Assembly (NCBI RefSeq): GCF_900100305.1
Contig: NZ_FNEY01000005.1
Span: 124,001 to 188,000 of the forward strand
From: Paracidovorax citrulli
GTDB lineage: Bacteria; Pseudomonadota; Gammaproteobacteria; Burkholderiales; Burkholderiaceae_C
Direction of reading: 5' to 3'
Length of the DNA stretch: 64,000 nucleotides
Shown: positions 1-9,017 of the stretch, piece after piece
Layout: each line of letters opens with the position of its first letter
Position numbering within the stretch: the stretch's first letter is position 1
Made by a program: the position numbers and the translations under genes
The notes under the pieces: model-generated
The model's database searches: none
What the model saw: the letters and a program-made list of their open reading frames with translations, nothing else
Told to the model about the DNA's origin: nothing

Positions 1-30
1 CTGGCGGCCTGGGTGCTGTCGCTCAAGTAA
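1..30 (+). CDS. 3' end of a gene running in from the left
   Basis: Only the last nine codons and the stop are inside the window. They read LAAWVLSLK and then TAA. A short hydrophobic ending of this kind (AAWVLSLK) is common at the C-terminus of small c-type cytochromes, but nine residues cannot establish a family. The reading frame is chosen because it is open from the first base and ends in a normal stop shortly before the transposase scar. Treat the cytochrome suggestion as a guess. Confidence 0.35.
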   Translation: MAAWVLSLK

Positions 31-101
31 CGCAGGCCGGACAGGCTGCTGAAATACCCCTTCGCCCGCGGACAACCCGAGTCGCAACCTCCTCCCATTC
101 C

Positions 102-218
102 ATGCCGGGCATTGCATCGGGAAAGCTGGTGCGGGCGATGCGGCTGCAGGTGTTCTACAGCATCCGTTCCCAGCGTCAGTTGATGGAGCGGGTGCAGCTC
201 CGCGGACGGCTGAGCTGA
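102..218 (+). pseudogene. Remnant of an IS5-type transposase
   Basis: A 38-codon frame contains the stretch VFYSIRSQRQLMERVQ preceded by SGKLVRAMRLQ. This closely resembles the N-terminal segment of IS5-family transposases (usually '...LLQxxYSIRSERQLMEQ...'). After that motif the frame diverges and stops, where an intact transposase would continue for more than 200 residues. No matching terminal inverted repeats or C-terminal DDE part were seen nearby, so this is a fragment and not a functional element. It lies immediately upstream of the lower-GC effector/immunity pair and is probably a relic of the event that brought or trimmed that pair. The bases at 31-101 hold nothing else recognisable. 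Confidence 0.6.
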
Positions 219-299
219 CACGACATGGTGGTGGCGCTGTTCAACGAGATTGGCGCAACAAGGCCAATCGCAGTACGCACTAAAAAAGCCGGAGGATTT

Positions 300-737
300 A
301 TGCCCTATGTATCTTTAAACTACAAAAACAACTCGGCAGCACCCGTAGGAAAGTGGACATGCGCCCCGACGTCGAATCTTCAGCCGTTTGGAGAAGTTCC
401 ACCGACCAACAAGACCGGGGGACCGAATTTCTGTGGCCAGTGCGTCTCTTACGTCAAAAAGGTTTGTCCATCTCTGCCAGGCACCACCCAATGGCGCAAA
501 GGTGCTCAAGTCAAAGACAATCAAAGCATAGCGCCCGGCACCGCCATCGCCACATTCAATGCCTCGGGCCACTATGAAGGCCACGCAGCCATCTACGTGA
601 GCCAGGATGCCGCCGGCATCAAGGTATACGATCAATACGTTACTCCGCCAAGCCCTAAAGCTGTCGGCCCAAGAGTTCTCCGATGGGGCGCCCATGGCAA
701 CTCAAACAATGGGAACAACTTTTATGTCATTGAGTAA
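300..737 (+). CDS. BPSL0067-like protein, probable T6SS peptidoglycan amidase effector
   Basis: A small protein of 145 residues without a signal peptide. Family-like landmarks are the QCVSYVKKVCP block with a candidate nucleophile Cys48, a TQWRKG segment near residue 65, and an IATF...GHYEGHAAIY block with candidate catalytic His95. Cys followed by His about 45-50 residues later fits the NlpC/P60-like fold of T6SS amidase effectors; the BPSL0067 family probably corresponds to Tae2, which I state from memory. The start at 300 is preferred over the in-frame start at 225 because GGAGG lies at 291-295 and because residues encoded before 300 look like transposase-scar sequence. The stop overlaps the next gene by 14 bp, the usual effector-immunity coupling. 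Base composition is visibly less GC-rich than the flanking genes. No T6SS structural gene is adjacent. Confidence 0.7.
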   Translation: MPYVSLNYKNNSAAPVGKWTCAPTSNLQPFGEVPPTNKTGGPNFCGQCVSYVKKVCPSLPGTTQWRKGAQVKDNQSIAPGTAIATFNASGHYEGHAAIYVSQDAAGIKVYDQYVTPPSPKAVGPRVLRWGAHGNSNNGNNFYVIE

Positions 738-1065
738 GCGAATTGCCGCTCTTCTACTTTGCCTCATTGGCTGCAGTACCGTGCTGGCGGCGCCTCCAGT
801 CTGCCCCATTCGACAGAATCAGCCACTTCGCTACGTCGATGTATTCGATGGAGAACCATCGGGTCTCGCGACTCTTGAACCTGACGTGGCGAAGAAGCGA
901 TACGGCCACTGGGTTCTCGGCTACATCTACGATGAGGGCCGGTTCGTTACCATGCGCTGCAAGTACGCGGACAAGCAAACGCATGATGTCAAGCTGGCGA
1001 GCCGTGTAGAGCAGTGCAGCTATTCCATCAATGCAAAGAATGTCCTTCGAGTAACTTGCAAATGA
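724..1065 (+). CDS. STY0300-like periplasmic protein, probable immunity protein to the upstream amidase
   Basis: A protein of 113 residues with a clear export signal: KR, then a hydrophobic stretch IAALLLCLIGCSTVLA. Cleavage may follow VLAA; a lipoprotein processing site at LIGC is the alternative. The mature part has CPIRQ, VDVFDGEP, LATLEPD, GHWVLGYIYDEGRFVTMRCKY and a final TCK, the pattern I associate with the STY0300 family often found beside BPSL0067-type effectors. Periplasmic location is where protection against a peptidoglycan amidase is needed. The start at 724 is chosen because it places the signal peptide at the N-terminus; the longer in-frame start at 607 would bury it. It overlaps the effector gene by 14 bp, so the two are likely translated together. 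Confidence 0.7.
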   Translation: MSLSKRIAALLLCLIGCSTVLAAPPVCPIRQNQPLRYVDVFDGEPSGLATLEPDVAKKRYGHWVLGYIYDEGRFVTMRCKYADKQTHDVKLASRVEQCSYSINAKNVLRVTCK

Positions 1066-1113
1066 ACGCGTACGCTGGCCGCCTTTTATTTCAAGCTCGG
1101 CAGCAACGGCCAC

Positions 1114-1150
1114 AGCCCTTTGGCGATCCCTGCATGCCCAAGGGCTTTTT
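1114..1150 (+). terminator. Probable intrinsic terminator after the effector/immunity pair
   Basis: AGCCCTT at 1114-1120 pairs with AAGGGCT at 1140-1146 and is followed by TTTTT at 1146-1150. The stem has a long partly paired loop, so strength is uncertain. It lies 48 bp after the immunity stop and just before the convergent LapA-domain gene. Confidence 0.45.
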
Positions 1151-1169
1151 CCGACGATAAGGACTTTGC

Positions 1170-1634
1170 TCACAGCACCGGATCGCGGCGCGTGCGCAAC
1201 TGGTCTTCCAACTGGCCCACATACGCCGCCGTGGCATTGTCGGATTCCTGCGCCCGGGCTGCGACATGCGACTCCAGCGCATCGATGCGCGCCAGCAGCG
1301 CGGCCTGGCCCTGCTGATGCTGCGACTCCAGAAACGCCCGCAGTTCGGTGAAGCGCGATGCCTCGGCCCGGTCGGCCAGTTCGCGCTGGGCCTGGAGTTC
1401 CTTGGCATGGCGGCGGGTTTCCAGCAGCACGGAGCCCTGCAGCGACAGCACGTAGGCGATGAAGAAAACGCCCAGCAGCACGGTAAGCCCCAGCATCAGC
1501 AGGCCGAGCGGTGCCTGAAAGGATGTGAAGCCGAGCGAAATCGCCGAGGGCGTGGCCAGGGTGGTCCAGTTGAGCGCGGCGAGCACGGCAATCGCCGCGA
1601 CGATGAGCAGGATGACGATGGATCGGAAGGCCAT
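1170..1634 (-). CDS. LapA-domain (DUF1049-type) inner-membrane protein
   Basis: A protein of 154 residues with two hydrophobic helices near the N-terminus (about residues 4-22 and 40-64) separated by a short loop containing NWTTLATP. A long charged, probably coiled-coil tail follows (about 70-145, rich in E, R, Q and A). This layout is that of LapA-domain proteins (lipopolysaccharide assembly protein A domain), small membrane proteins that in enterobacteria work with LapB in LPS homeostasis. Whether this copy has that role is unknown: the tail is longer than usual and no lapB is next to it. The start at 1634 is preceded by a GGAG on the minus strand; the longer frame upstream lacks one. It lies downstream of acs, about 145 bp from its stop, on the same strand. 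Confidence 0.65.
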   Translation of the reverse strand: MAFRSIVILLIVAAIAVLAALNWTTLATPSAISLGFTSFQAPLGLLMLGLTVLLGVFFIAYVLSLQGSVLLETRRHAKELQAQRELADRAEASRFTELRAFLESQHQQGQAALLARIDALESHVAARAQESDNATAAYVGQLEDQLRTRRDPVL

Positions 1635-1778
1635 GGTTGTTCTCCGGAAAGGGTGTCGGGCGCCGCGCCGCGAGGGCCGCGGCGGCGTTGGCACCCGGTT
1701 GTAACCCGGCCATGGCCGTCCCGCCGGCGCGGGGCCGGCGAAACAGATTCCGTCCTACAGGATGCGCCAGTCCCCGGA

Positions 1779-3773
1779 TCAGTTGGCCTGGGCCAGCTGA
1801 TCCAGGATCGCCGGATTCTCAAGCGTGCTGGTGTCCTGCGTGATCGCCTCCCCCTTGGCGATGGAGCGCAGCAGGCGGCGCATGATCTTGCCGCTGCGGG
1901 TCTTGGGCAGGTTGTCGCCGAAGCGGATGTCCTTCGGCTTGGCGATCGGGCCGATCTCCCTGGCCACCCAGTCGCGCAGTTCCTTGGCGATCGCTTTGGC
2001 CTCGTCGCCGGTGGGGCGCGGTCGCTTCAAGACGACGAAGGCGCAGATGGCCTCGCCGGTCAGGTCGTCGGGGCGGCCCACCACGGCGGCCTCGGCCACG
2101 AGGTCGGTCTTGGCGACCAGGGCCGATTCGATCTCCATCGTGCCCATGCGGTGGCCCGAGACGTTCAGCACGTCGTCGATGCGGCCGGTGATGCGGAAGT
2201 AGCCACGGTCGGCCGAGCGCACCGCGCCGTCGCCCGCCAGGTAGTAGCCCTTGAGCTCTTCGGGGAAGTAGCTCTTCTTGAAGCGCTCCGGATCGTTCCA
2301 GATGGTGCGGATCATGCTGGGCCAGGGGCGCTTGATGACCAGGATCCCGCCCGTGCCGTTGGGGATGTCGTTGCCGGATTCATCGACGATGGCGGCGGTG
2401 ATGCCGGGCAGCGGCAGCGTGCAGGAGCCCGGCACCAGCGGCGTGGCACCCGGCAGCGGGGTGATGACATGGCCGCCGGTTTCGGTCTGCCAGAAGGTGT
2501 CCACGATGGGGCAGCGCTCGCCGCCCACGTTCCGGTGGTACCACATCCAGGCCTCCGGATTGATGGGTTCGCCCACGCTGCCCAGGATGCGCAGGCTCGA
2601 GAGGTCCCAGTTCTTCGGATGCACCTTCTCGTCCGAATCGGCCGCCTTGATGAGGGAGCGGATGGCCGTGGGCGCGGTGTAGAAGATCGAGACCTTGTGG
2701 CGCTCGATCATCTGCCAGAAGCGGCCGGCGTCCGGGTAGGTGGGCACGCCCTCGAACACGACCTGCGTGGCGCCGGCGGCGAGCGGGCCGTACGCCACGT
2801 AGGTGTGGCCGGTGATCCAGCCGATGTCGGCCGTGCACCAGAACACGTCCTCGGGCTTGAGGTCGAAAGTCCAGTCCATCGTGAGCCTGGCCCACAGCAG
2901 GTAGCCGCCGGTGGAATGCTGCACGCCCTTGGGCTTGCCGGTCGAACCGCTGGTGTAGAGGATGAAGAGCGGGTGCTCCGCGCCCACGGGCACGGGGGCG
3001 CACTCGGCCCCCTGGCCGGCCAGCGCTTCATCGAAGGTCTTGTCGCGGCCCGCCACCATGTTGCAGGCCGTGGGCGTGCGCTGGAAGACGAGGATGCTGC
3101 GGATCGACTCGCAGCCGCCCATGGCGATGCCTTCGTCCACGATGGCCTTCAGCGGCAACTCCTTGCCGCCGCGCATCTGGTAGTTGGCGGTGATCACGGC
3201 CACCGCGCCCGCGTCGATGATGCGCTCCTGCAGCGCCTTGGCCGAGAAGCCGCCGAACACCACGCTGTGGGTGGCGCCGATGCGCGCGCAGGCCTGCATG
3301 GCCACCACGCCCTCGATGGTCATGGGCATGTAGATCAGCACGCGGTCGCCCTTCTTCACGCCCTCGGCCTGGAGGGCGTTGGCGAAGCGGCCCACGCGCT
3401 CCAGCAGTTCCCTGTAGGTGACCTTCGTCACGGCCCCGTCGTCGGCCTCGAAGACGATCGCGGTCTTGTTCTCGACCGGCGTGCCGATGTGGCGGTCCAG
3501 GCAGTTGGCGCTGGCGTTCAGCTCGCCGTCGGCGAACCACTGGAAGAACGGGGCGTTGGACTCGTCGAGCGTGCGGGTGAAGGGCCTGGTCCACTGCACG
3601 TTCTCGCGCGCCAGGCGCGCCCAGAAGCCCTCGAAATCACGCTCGGCCTCGGAGCACAGGGCCTCGTAGCCGGCCATGCCGGACACGCGGGCGGCTTGCT
3701 CGCAGGCGGCGGGCGGGGGGAACACGCGGTTTTCCACCAGCACGGATTCGATCGTGGACGATGACGCACTCAT
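1779..3773 (-). CDS. acs: Acetyl-CoA synthetase (AMP-forming)
   Basis: Makes acetyl-CoA from acetate, ATP and CoA through an acetyl-adenylate, in the cytoplasm; this allows growth on acetate and scavenging of overflow acetate. The protein has 664 residues, the usual length for Acs. Visible motifs: the phosphate-binding loop [12 protein letters not shown] near residue 275, [25 protein letters not shown] around 425-435, and near the C-terminus [10 protein letters not shown], whose second lysine (about residue 629) is the one acetylated by Pat-type enzymes in other bacteria. The start at 3773 has an AGGAGA ribosome site on the minus strand; a longer in-frame start lies upstream but adds a basic, unconserved stretch. 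It diverges from the UPF0114 gene across about 265 bp. Confidence 0.96.
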   Translation of the reverse strand: MSASSSTIESVLVENRVFPPPAACEQAARVSGMAGYEALCSEAERDFEGFWARLARENVQWTRPFTRTLDESNAPFFQWFADGELNASANCLDRHIGTPVENKTAIVFEADDGAVTKVTYRELLERVGRFANALQAEGVKKGDRVLIYMPMTIEGVVAMQACARIGATHSVVFGGFSAKALQERIIDAGAVAVITANYQMRGGKELPLKAIVDEGIAMGGCESIRSILVFQRTPTACNMVAGRDKTFDEALAGQGAECAPVPVGAEHPLFILYTSGSTGKPKGVQHSTGGYLLWARLTMDWTFDLKPEDVFWCTADIGWITGHTYVAYGPLAAGATQVVFEGVPTYPDAGRFWQMIERHKVSIFYTAPTAIRSLIKAADSDEKVHPKNWDLSSLRILGSVGEPINPEAWMWYHRNVGGERCPIVDTFWQTETGGHVITPLPGATPLVPGSCTLPLPGITAAIVDESGNDIPNGTGGILVIKRPWPSMIRTIWNDPERFKKSYFPEELKGYYLAGDGAVRSADRGYFRITGRIDDVLNVSGHRMGTMEIESALVAKTDLVAEAAVVGRPDDLTGEAICAFVVLKRPRPTGDEAKAIAKELRDWVAREIGPIAKPKDIRFGDNLPKTRSGKIMRRLLRSIAKGEAITQDTSTLENPAILDQLAQAN

Positions 3774-4038
3774 TTGCTTGTGTCTCCTGGGAATCGTTGG
3801 AACAGGTTTTCGCCGTACTTTCAGGGGGCCCACTTACATGCCACTGACGCATGCCCGCATGCGGCCGCAGCCCGCCGCCGGCGCGGCCCACATGCTACTC
3901 CCGGCACGGCGTCGCGGCCGGCGCCTCCACCCGCCCGGGCAGGGCAGCAGCCCCACCGACCGCCGGCCCGACGGCAGGCCCTAGAATCCCGCCGCGATCC
4001 TCCCGCTCCCCGGTTTTCACCACCCTTTTCCCACCGAT

Positions 4039-4650
4039 ATGGCCTTCCCCAAAGACTCCGCCCCGCGCCCGCAGGGCCCTGCCCTGAGCCCGCTCGCCTC
4101 GCTCATCTTCGCGAGCCGCTGGCTGCAGTTGCCCCTGTACCTGGGGCTCATCGTCGCCCAGGGCGTGTACGTATGGCATTTCCTGGTGGAGCTGTGGCAC
4201 CTCGTCGAAGCCGCCTTCGGCAACCCGACGGCGCTGCAGGCGCTGGTCACGAGCATCGGCTACAAGCCCGGCGTGGAGGTCACCGCCCTCAACGAAACGG
4301 TGATCATGCTCGTGGTGCTGGCGCTCATCGACGTGGTGATGATCTCCAACCTGCTCATCATGGTGATCGTGGGCGGCTACGAGACCTTCGTGAGCCGGCT
4401 CAACCTGCACACCCACCCCGACCAGCCGGAATGGCTGGGCCACGTCAACGCATCGGTGCTGAAGGTCAAGCTGGGCCTGTCGATCATCGGCATCAGCTCG
4501 ATCCACCTGCTCAAGACCTTCATCAACGCGGCCAACTACGACACCAAGGTGCTGATGTGGCAGACGATCATCCACGTGGTTTTCCTGGCCAGCGCGATCG
4601 CCATCGCCTACACCGACCGACTGCTGCACGTCTCGCACGAAAAGCATTGA
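4039..4650 (+). CDS. UPF0114 / TIGR00645 family inner-membrane protein (YqhA-like)
   Basis: A protein of 203 residues with three to four predicted membrane helices: about 35-60 ([19 protein letters not shown]), 85-115 ([28 protein letters not shown]), about 145-160 and 175-195. The segment [10 protein letters not shown] followed by [20 protein letters not shown] is characteristic of the UPF0114 family, to which E. coli YqhA belongs. Its molecular function is not established. It is transcribed away from acs and ends about 70 bp before the proU regulatory region. The start at 4039 directly follows a CACCGAT context without a strong ribosome site, but no other start gives the family's N-terminus. 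Confidence 0.85.
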   Translation: MAFPKDSAPRPQGPALSPLASLIFASRWLQLPLYLGLIVAQGVYVWHFLVELWHLVEAAFGNPTALQALVTSIGYKPGVEVTALNETVIMLVVLALIDVVMISNLLIMVIVGGYETFVSRLNLHTHPDQPEWLGHVNASVLKVKLGLSIIGISSIHLLKTFINAANYDTKVLMWQTIIHVVFLASAIAIAYTDRLLHVSHEKH

Positions 4651-4716
4651 ACATCTTTCGCGCACACGGCGGGACCGCGCCACGGTCGCGCTCGCGAATA
4701 ACACATCCTTAAAACC

Positions 4717-4765
4717 CGGTGTTTTGACTCAAAAACACCGAATGCTTACACTTTGTGGGTGTTTT
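4717..4765 (+). promoter_or_regulatory. Candidate proV promoter overlapped by three GGTGTTTT half-sites
   Basis: TTGACT (4724-4729) and TACACT (4747-4752) are separated by 17 bp, a good sigma-70 arrangement pointing toward proV. The -35 box sits in a perfect 9-bp inverted repeat, CGGTGTTTT at 4717-4725 and AAAACACCG at 4732-4740, with a 6-nt loop. A third copy, GGTGTTTT, recurs at 4758-4765, exactly 40 bp from the first. The layout fits a repressor or activator binding site better than a terminator, because no T-tract follows the stem on the plus strand. The regulator is not identifiable from the window. Confidence 0.5.
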
Positions 4766-5181
4766 ACCACCTGCAATGCAGGTAATCCGGTCCCAACCTC
4801 CTGTCCGGGGGGCAGCGGGGCCTGGATCATCGAGTCGGCGCCGCCGCAGCCTCGCCTGCGGCCCGCCGGCGCCACGGCCGGTTCCCGGCCCTGATGCCCC
4901 ACGGGGCGCCGGCGGAGTCCTCGCAGCCCCGACCTCTCCGCCGCGCGCCCCCCGCCCTTGCGCAGCGCTCTCGCGTGCCATGCGGGCCAAACCCGGGCCG
5001 AGTCTCCGAGCCCATCTTTTTTCCGGCAACGCCGGCGCATGCTTCGCAGCGGCGCCGCGCGGGGCCGCCGCATCAGGTTGCAGCCGATCGACCGGCCCCG
5101 TGCCCGGAAGGCGTTCCTGTCCCCAGGATCGCCGCCGGGCGTGTTCGTTCAACCCGTTCCGACCGAGGGAGGACCCACGAC
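4766..5181 (+). other. Long GC-rich leader before proV
   Basis: About 415 bp between the predicted transcription start and the proV start codon, without a convincing gene. A short perfect hairpin (ACCTGC, loop AAT, GCAGGT) lies at 4769-4783, directly after the predicted start of transcription. The rest is very GC-rich and could fold, but I see no known riboswitch consensus. Several frames are open by chance because of the base composition. Confidence 0.4.
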
Positions 5182-6453
5182 GTGGCCAAGCAAATCACCA
5201 TCGACCATGTATTCAAGGTATTCGGCGACGCGCCGGCCGACGCGCTCGAACTCGTGCGCCAGGGCTGCAGCAAGCAGGAGATCCTGGAGCGCACCGGCCA
5301 ATCCATCGGCGTCTTCGACGCCACCTTCACCATCGAGGCCGGCGAAATCTTCGTCGTCATGGGCCTGTCGGGCTCCGGCAAATCCACGCTGGTGCGCATG
5401 CTCAACCGCCTCATCGAGCCCACCGCGGGCCGCATCCTGGTCGAGGGCACCGACATCAACGTGCTGCCGGACCGCGCTCTGCGGGCGCTGCGCCGCAAGG
5501 ACATCAGCATGGTGTTCCAGTCGTTCGCCCTGATGCCCCACATGACGGTGCTCGACAACACCGCGTTCGGCCTGGAACTGGCGGGCGTGGCCCGCGCGGA
5601 GCGGGAGCAGCAGGCCGCCGCCGCGCTGGAGCAGGTGGGGCTCGGCGCCTGGGCCCAGAGCTATCCGGACGAACTCTCCGGCGGCATGCAGCAGCGCGTG
5701 GGGCTGGCCCGCGCGCTGGCGTCCGATCCGTCCATCCTGCTGATGGACGAGGCCTTCTCGGCGCTCGACCCCATCATCCGTACCGAGATGCAGAGCGAAC
5801 TGCTGCGGCTGCAGCAGATCCGCCGCCGCACCATCGTCTTCATCTCGCACGATCTCGACGAGGCCATGCGCATCGGCGACCGCATCGCCATCATGAAGGA
5901 CGGCCATGTGGTGCAGGTCGGCACGCCCGATGAGATCCTGCGCAATCCGGCCAACGACTACGTGCGCAATTTCGTGCGCGGCGTGGACGCGGCCGCCGTG
6001 TTCAAGGCCGGCGACATCGCGCGCAAGCGGCTGACCGTGGTGCGCGAACACACGGACCGGGGCTGCCGCCCCGCGCTGCAGCTCATCGAAGGGCATGACG
6101 ACAACTTCGCCTACGTGGTCACGCCCGCGCAGCGGTACCTGGGCACCGTCTCCGCCGACTCGCTGCGGGCCGCACTGCAGGGCCACTCGGGTCCGCTGGG
6201 GCTGCAGCATGCCTTCATCCCGGAGGTGAGCACGGTCCCGGCCGATGCACCCGTGGCCGACCTGTTCGGCCAGGTCGCGCAGGCCCCCTGCGCCCTGCCG
6301 GTGGTGGATCCCGACGGCCGTTTCCGGGGCGTGGTCAGCAAGACCACGCTGCTGCGCTTCCTGGACCGCGATACCCCACCCGTGCCGCCGACGATGCCCC
6401 CCGCGTCCGCGCCCCACCCCGCCGCATCCGAACCCGCAAGGAGCCACGCATGA
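5182..6453 (+). CDS. proV: Glycine betaine/proline ABC transporter, ATP-binding subunit
   Basis: Energises the ProU importer, which takes up glycine betaine and proline betaine during osmotic stress. The protein has 423 residues. Walker A (GLSGSGKST) is at about 60-68, the ABC signature LSGGMQQR at about 165, and Walker B with [12 protein letters not shown] near 187. After residue about 280 comes a pair of CBS-like domains (one contains [15 protein letters not shown]), the region that senses ionic strength in related OpuA/ProV proteins. The GTG start at 5182 is chosen because the protein then begins [15 protein letters not shown], matching the family's N-terminus, and GGGAGGAC lies just upstream. 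Its stop overlaps the proW start by 4 bp. Confidence 0.95.
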   Translation: MAKQITIDHVFKVFGDAPADALELVRQGCSKQEILERTGQSIGVFDATFTIEAGEIFVVMGLSGSGKSTLVRMLNRLIEPTAGRILVEGTDINVLPDRALRALRRKDISMVFQSFALMPHMTVLDNTAFGLELAGVARAEREQQAAAALEQVGLGAWAQSYPDELSGGMQQRVGLARALASDPSILLMDEAFSALDPIIRTEMQSELLRLQQIRRRTIVFISHDLDEAMRIGDRIAIMKDGHVVQVGTPDEILRNPANDYVRNFVRGVDAAAVFKAGDIARKRLTVVREHTDRGCRPALQLIEGHDDNFAYVVTPAQRYLGTVSADSLRAALQGHSGPLGLQHAFIPEVSTVPADAPVADLFGQVAQAPCALPVVDPDGRFRGVVSKTTLLRFLDRDTPPVPPTMPPASAPHPAASEPARSHA

Positions 6454-7805
6454 ACGCCACCCCGACGCCTCCTTCCACCTCCACGGGCACCGGCGCCCTC
6501 CAGGCCACCCAGGTGGCCCAGGCCCATCCCGCTCCGGCGCCCGACGCCAACCCCTGGGCGGCAGCAGGCGACGGCCCCGCCGCCGTGGCTTCGTTCGGCA
6601 CGCAGGCGACCCCTGCCACCGGCACGCCCCCCGCCGCACCCGCGGCAGACCCCTGGGCCGCCTCTTCGGCCACCGGCTCCGATGCCGGCGGCGCGGACTG
6701 GCTGAACGCCGCGCCCGACCCAACCGCCGTCAGCGGCACGCTGGCCCACGGCGCCCCGGGCGGCGCGGGCGATCCCTCGCAGGCCGCGGGCGGCCTGCAC
6801 CTTTCCCAGCTCTGGGACGGATCGCTTCCGGTGGAACATTGGATCAACCAGGGCCTGACCTGGACGGTGGAGCACTTCCGGCCCGCATTCCAGGCCGTGC
6901 GCGCACCGGTGGACGCCACGCTCGCCGGCGTGCAGTCGGTGCTCACCGGCCTTCCCACGCTGGGCATGGTCGCCGTCGTGGGCCTTCTGGCATGGCAGTT
7001 CGCGGGCCGCGCGCTCGCCCTGGGCGCGGTGGTCTCGCTGCTGCTGGTGGCGATGCTGGGCATCTGGCAGGAGGCGATGGTGACGCTCTCGCTCGTGCTC
7101 ACCTCGCTGGCGTTCTGCCTGGTGCTGGGACTGCCCCTGGGCATCCTGCTGGCCAGCAGCGACCGGGCACAGCGCCTGCTGCGCCCGGCGCTCGATGCCA
7201 TGCAGACCACTCCGGCCTTCGTGTACCTCGTGCCGGTGGTGATGCTCTTCGGCATCGGCAACGTGCCGGGCGTGGTCGTGACCATCGTGTTCGCGCTGCC
7301 GCCGCTGGTGCGCCTGACCAACCTGGGCCTGCGGCAGGTGCGCCCCGACCTGGTGGAAGCCGCCCGCGCCTACGGTGCCTCGCCGCTGCAGATGCTCTGG
7401 AAAGTGCAGCTGCCGCTGGCCATGCCGTCGATCATGGCCGGTATCAACCAGGCCCTGATGCTGTCGCTCTCGATGGTGGTGATCGCCTCGATGATCGCCG
7501 TGGGCGGCCTGGGCCAGATGGTGCTGCGCGGCATCGGCCGGCTGGACATGGGCCTGGCCACCGTGGGCGGACTGGGCATCGTGCTGCTCGCGATCACGCT
7601 GGACCGACTGACGCAAGCCATGGGCCAGCCGCGGCGCGGCGCGCGCCACTGGTGGCAGACCGGCCCCGCAGGCCTGGTGGTGGCCGCCTTCGCCGCACTC
7701 CGCCCGGCTCCCGGGCAAGCCCCCCGCGGCCGCACCGCCGCCGCGGAACCCGCCCCCGCCCTGTCCGCCGCGGAAGAGCCCACGCTGGCGGGAGCCGCCC
7801 GCTGA
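6450..7805 (+). CDS. proW: Glycine betaine/proline ABC transporter, permease subunit
   Basis: Membrane channel of ProU. The first 130 or so residues are a hydrophilic Ala/Pro-rich tail containing the repeated pieces NPWAA and DPWAA and the segment GGADWL; the tail of E. coli ProW, as I remember it, has the same kind of pieces. Membrane helices follow from about residue 165. The BPD-type permease core includes [20 protein letters not shown], the EAA-loop region [14 protein letters not shown], and [17 protein letters not shown]. At 451 residues it is about 100 longer than the E. coli protein as I recall it (about 354), from a longer tail and a Pro/Ala-rich C-terminus. ATGA overlap with proV and 29 bp to proX show one operon. 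Confidence 0.94.
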   Translation: MNATPTPPSTSTGTGALQATQVAQAHPAPAPDANPWAAAGDGPAAVASFGTQATPATGTPPAAPAADPWAASSATGSDAGGADWLNAAPDPTAVSGTLAHGAPGGAGDPSQAAGGLHLSQLWDGSLPVEHWINQGLTWTVEHFRPAFQAVRAPVDATLAGVQSVLTGLPTLGMVAVVGLLAWQFAGRALALGAVVSLLLVAMLGIWQEAMVTLSLVLTSLAFCLVLGLPLGILLASSDRAQRLLRPALDAMQTTPAFVYLVPVVMLFGIGNVPGVVVTIVFALPPLVRLTNLGLRQVRPDLVEAARAYGASPLQMLWKVQLPLAMPSIMAGINQALMLSLSMVVIASMIAVGGLGQMVLRGIGRLDMGLATVGGLGIVLLAITLDRLTQAMGQPRRGARHWWQTGPAGLVVAAFAALRPAPGQAPRGRTAAAEPAPALSAAEEPTLAGAAR

Positions 7806-7834
7806 CGCCCCCCATCCAGGAACCACTTCTCCCT

Positions 7835-8878
7835 ATGCACATCACTTTCCAACGCTCTTTTCCCGTTCCGGCGGGCGTGCCGGCCTTCGCCCGCGCTGCC
7901 GCCTGCGCCGTCGCCCTCGCCCTGGCCGCGCTGCCCGCCGGCGCCCAGTCCCTGCCCGGCAAGGGCATTTCCGTGCAGCCGCTGCAAAGCTCCAATGCCG
8001 AGGAAACCTTCCAGACGCTGCTGGTGTCCCGTGCACTGCAAAAGCTCGGCTACGAGGTGCAGCCCATCAAGGAAATCGAGTACGCCACGGCCCATCTCGC
8101 GGTCGCCAACGGCGACGCCACCTTCATCGCCGACCACTGGGATCCGCTACATGCCGACTTCTACAAGAACGCCGGCGGCGACGCGAAGCTCTGGCGCAAG
8201 GGGGCGTATTCGCCCAACGCGGTGCAGGGCTACCTGATCGACCGCAAGACCGCGGAGCAGTACCAGATCACCCACATCGACCAGCTCAAGGACCCGAAGC
8301 TCGCGAAGCTGTTCGACGCCAACGGCGACGGGCGCGCCGACCTCACGGGCTGCAATCCGGGCTGGGGCTGCGAGGCGGTCATCGAGCACCAGCTCAAGGA
8401 CTTCGGCCTGTCGCGCACGGTCACGCACGTGCAGGGCAGCTACGCGGCGCTGATGGCAGACACCATCGCGCGCTACAAGCAGGGCAAGCCCATCCTCTAC
8501 TACACCTGGACGCCCTACTGGGTGAGCGGCGTGCTGCGCCCGGGCCGGGACGTGGTATGGCTGCAGGTGCCCCGCTCCTCTCTTCCGGGCGAGCAGGCCG
8601 GCATCGACACGAAGCTGCCGGACGGCAAGAACTACGGCTTCGTGCCGAACGTGCAGAAGATCGTGGCGAACAAGGCCTTCACCGAGAAGAACCCGGCAGC
8701 GGCGAAGCTGTTCGAAGTGATGCAGTTGCCGGTGGCCGACATCAACGCGCAGAACCTCGCCATGCAGAAGGGGCAGAACCGGCAGGCCGACATCGAGCGC
8801 CACGTGGACGGCTGGATCCGGGCGCACCAGAAGACCTTCGACGGCTGGATCGCGCAGGCGACGGCGGCCGACCACTGA
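7835..8878 (+). CDS. proX: Glycine betaine/proline-binding periplasmic protein
   Basis: The binding protein that delivers betaine to ProW. It has 347 residues, with a Sec signal peptide ([20 protein letters not shown]) cleaved near residue 38; the mature protein starts close to LPGKGISV. The residues forming the aromatic betaine cage in E. coli ProX are recognisable in [17 protein letters not shown] and [10 protein letters not shown], and the cysteine pair of GCNPGWGC that makes a disulfide in the E. coli protein is kept. Similarity to enterobacterial ProX runs along the whole chain (for instance [10 protein letters not shown] near the end), so substrate and mechanism are probably the same. 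Confidence 0.95.
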   Translation: MHITFQRSFPVPAGVPAFARAAACAVALALAALPAGAQSLPGKGISVQPLQSSNAEETFQTLLVSRALQKLGYEVQPIKEIEYATAHLAVANGDATFIADHWDPLHADFYKNAGGDAKLWRKGAYSPNAVQGYLIDRKTAEQYQITHIDQLKDPKLAKLFDANGDGRADLTGCNPGWGCEAVIEHQLKDFGLSRTVTHVQGSYAALMADTIARYKQGKPILYYTWTPYWVSGVLRPGRDVVWLQVPRSSLPGEQAGIDTKLPDGKNYGFVPNVQKIVANKAFTEKNPAAAKLFEVMQLPVADINAQNLAMQKGQNRQADIERHVDGWIRAHQKTFDGWIAQATAADH

Positions 8879-9017
8879 GGCGGGGGGCGGCGGAGAGCCG
8901 GCGTCCACTTTTTCTCCTGATTCGGTGGGCACAGTCGAACCCATCCATACTCGAGGAACACGGACGCCCGGCCGGCCCCGCGCCCGCCGGCACCCCTGGA
9001 CCACGCAGCCCGAACAG

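Noticed and set aside
1266-3764. Plus-strand open frame of 832 codons opposite acs
   Set aside because: It mirrors the codon structure of acs, is His/Gly/Arg-rich with no domain or ribosome site, and has a typical high-GC shadow composition.
4717-4740. Perfect inverted repeat considered as terminator of the UPF0114 gene
   Set aside because: No T-tract follows on the plus strand, and a good sigma-70 promoter overlaps it, so an operator is the better reading.
4755-5933. Plus-strand frame starting in the proU leader and running into proV
   Set aside because: Different frame from ProV, Arg/Pro/Ala-rich and without domain match; proV itself is convincing in the other frame.
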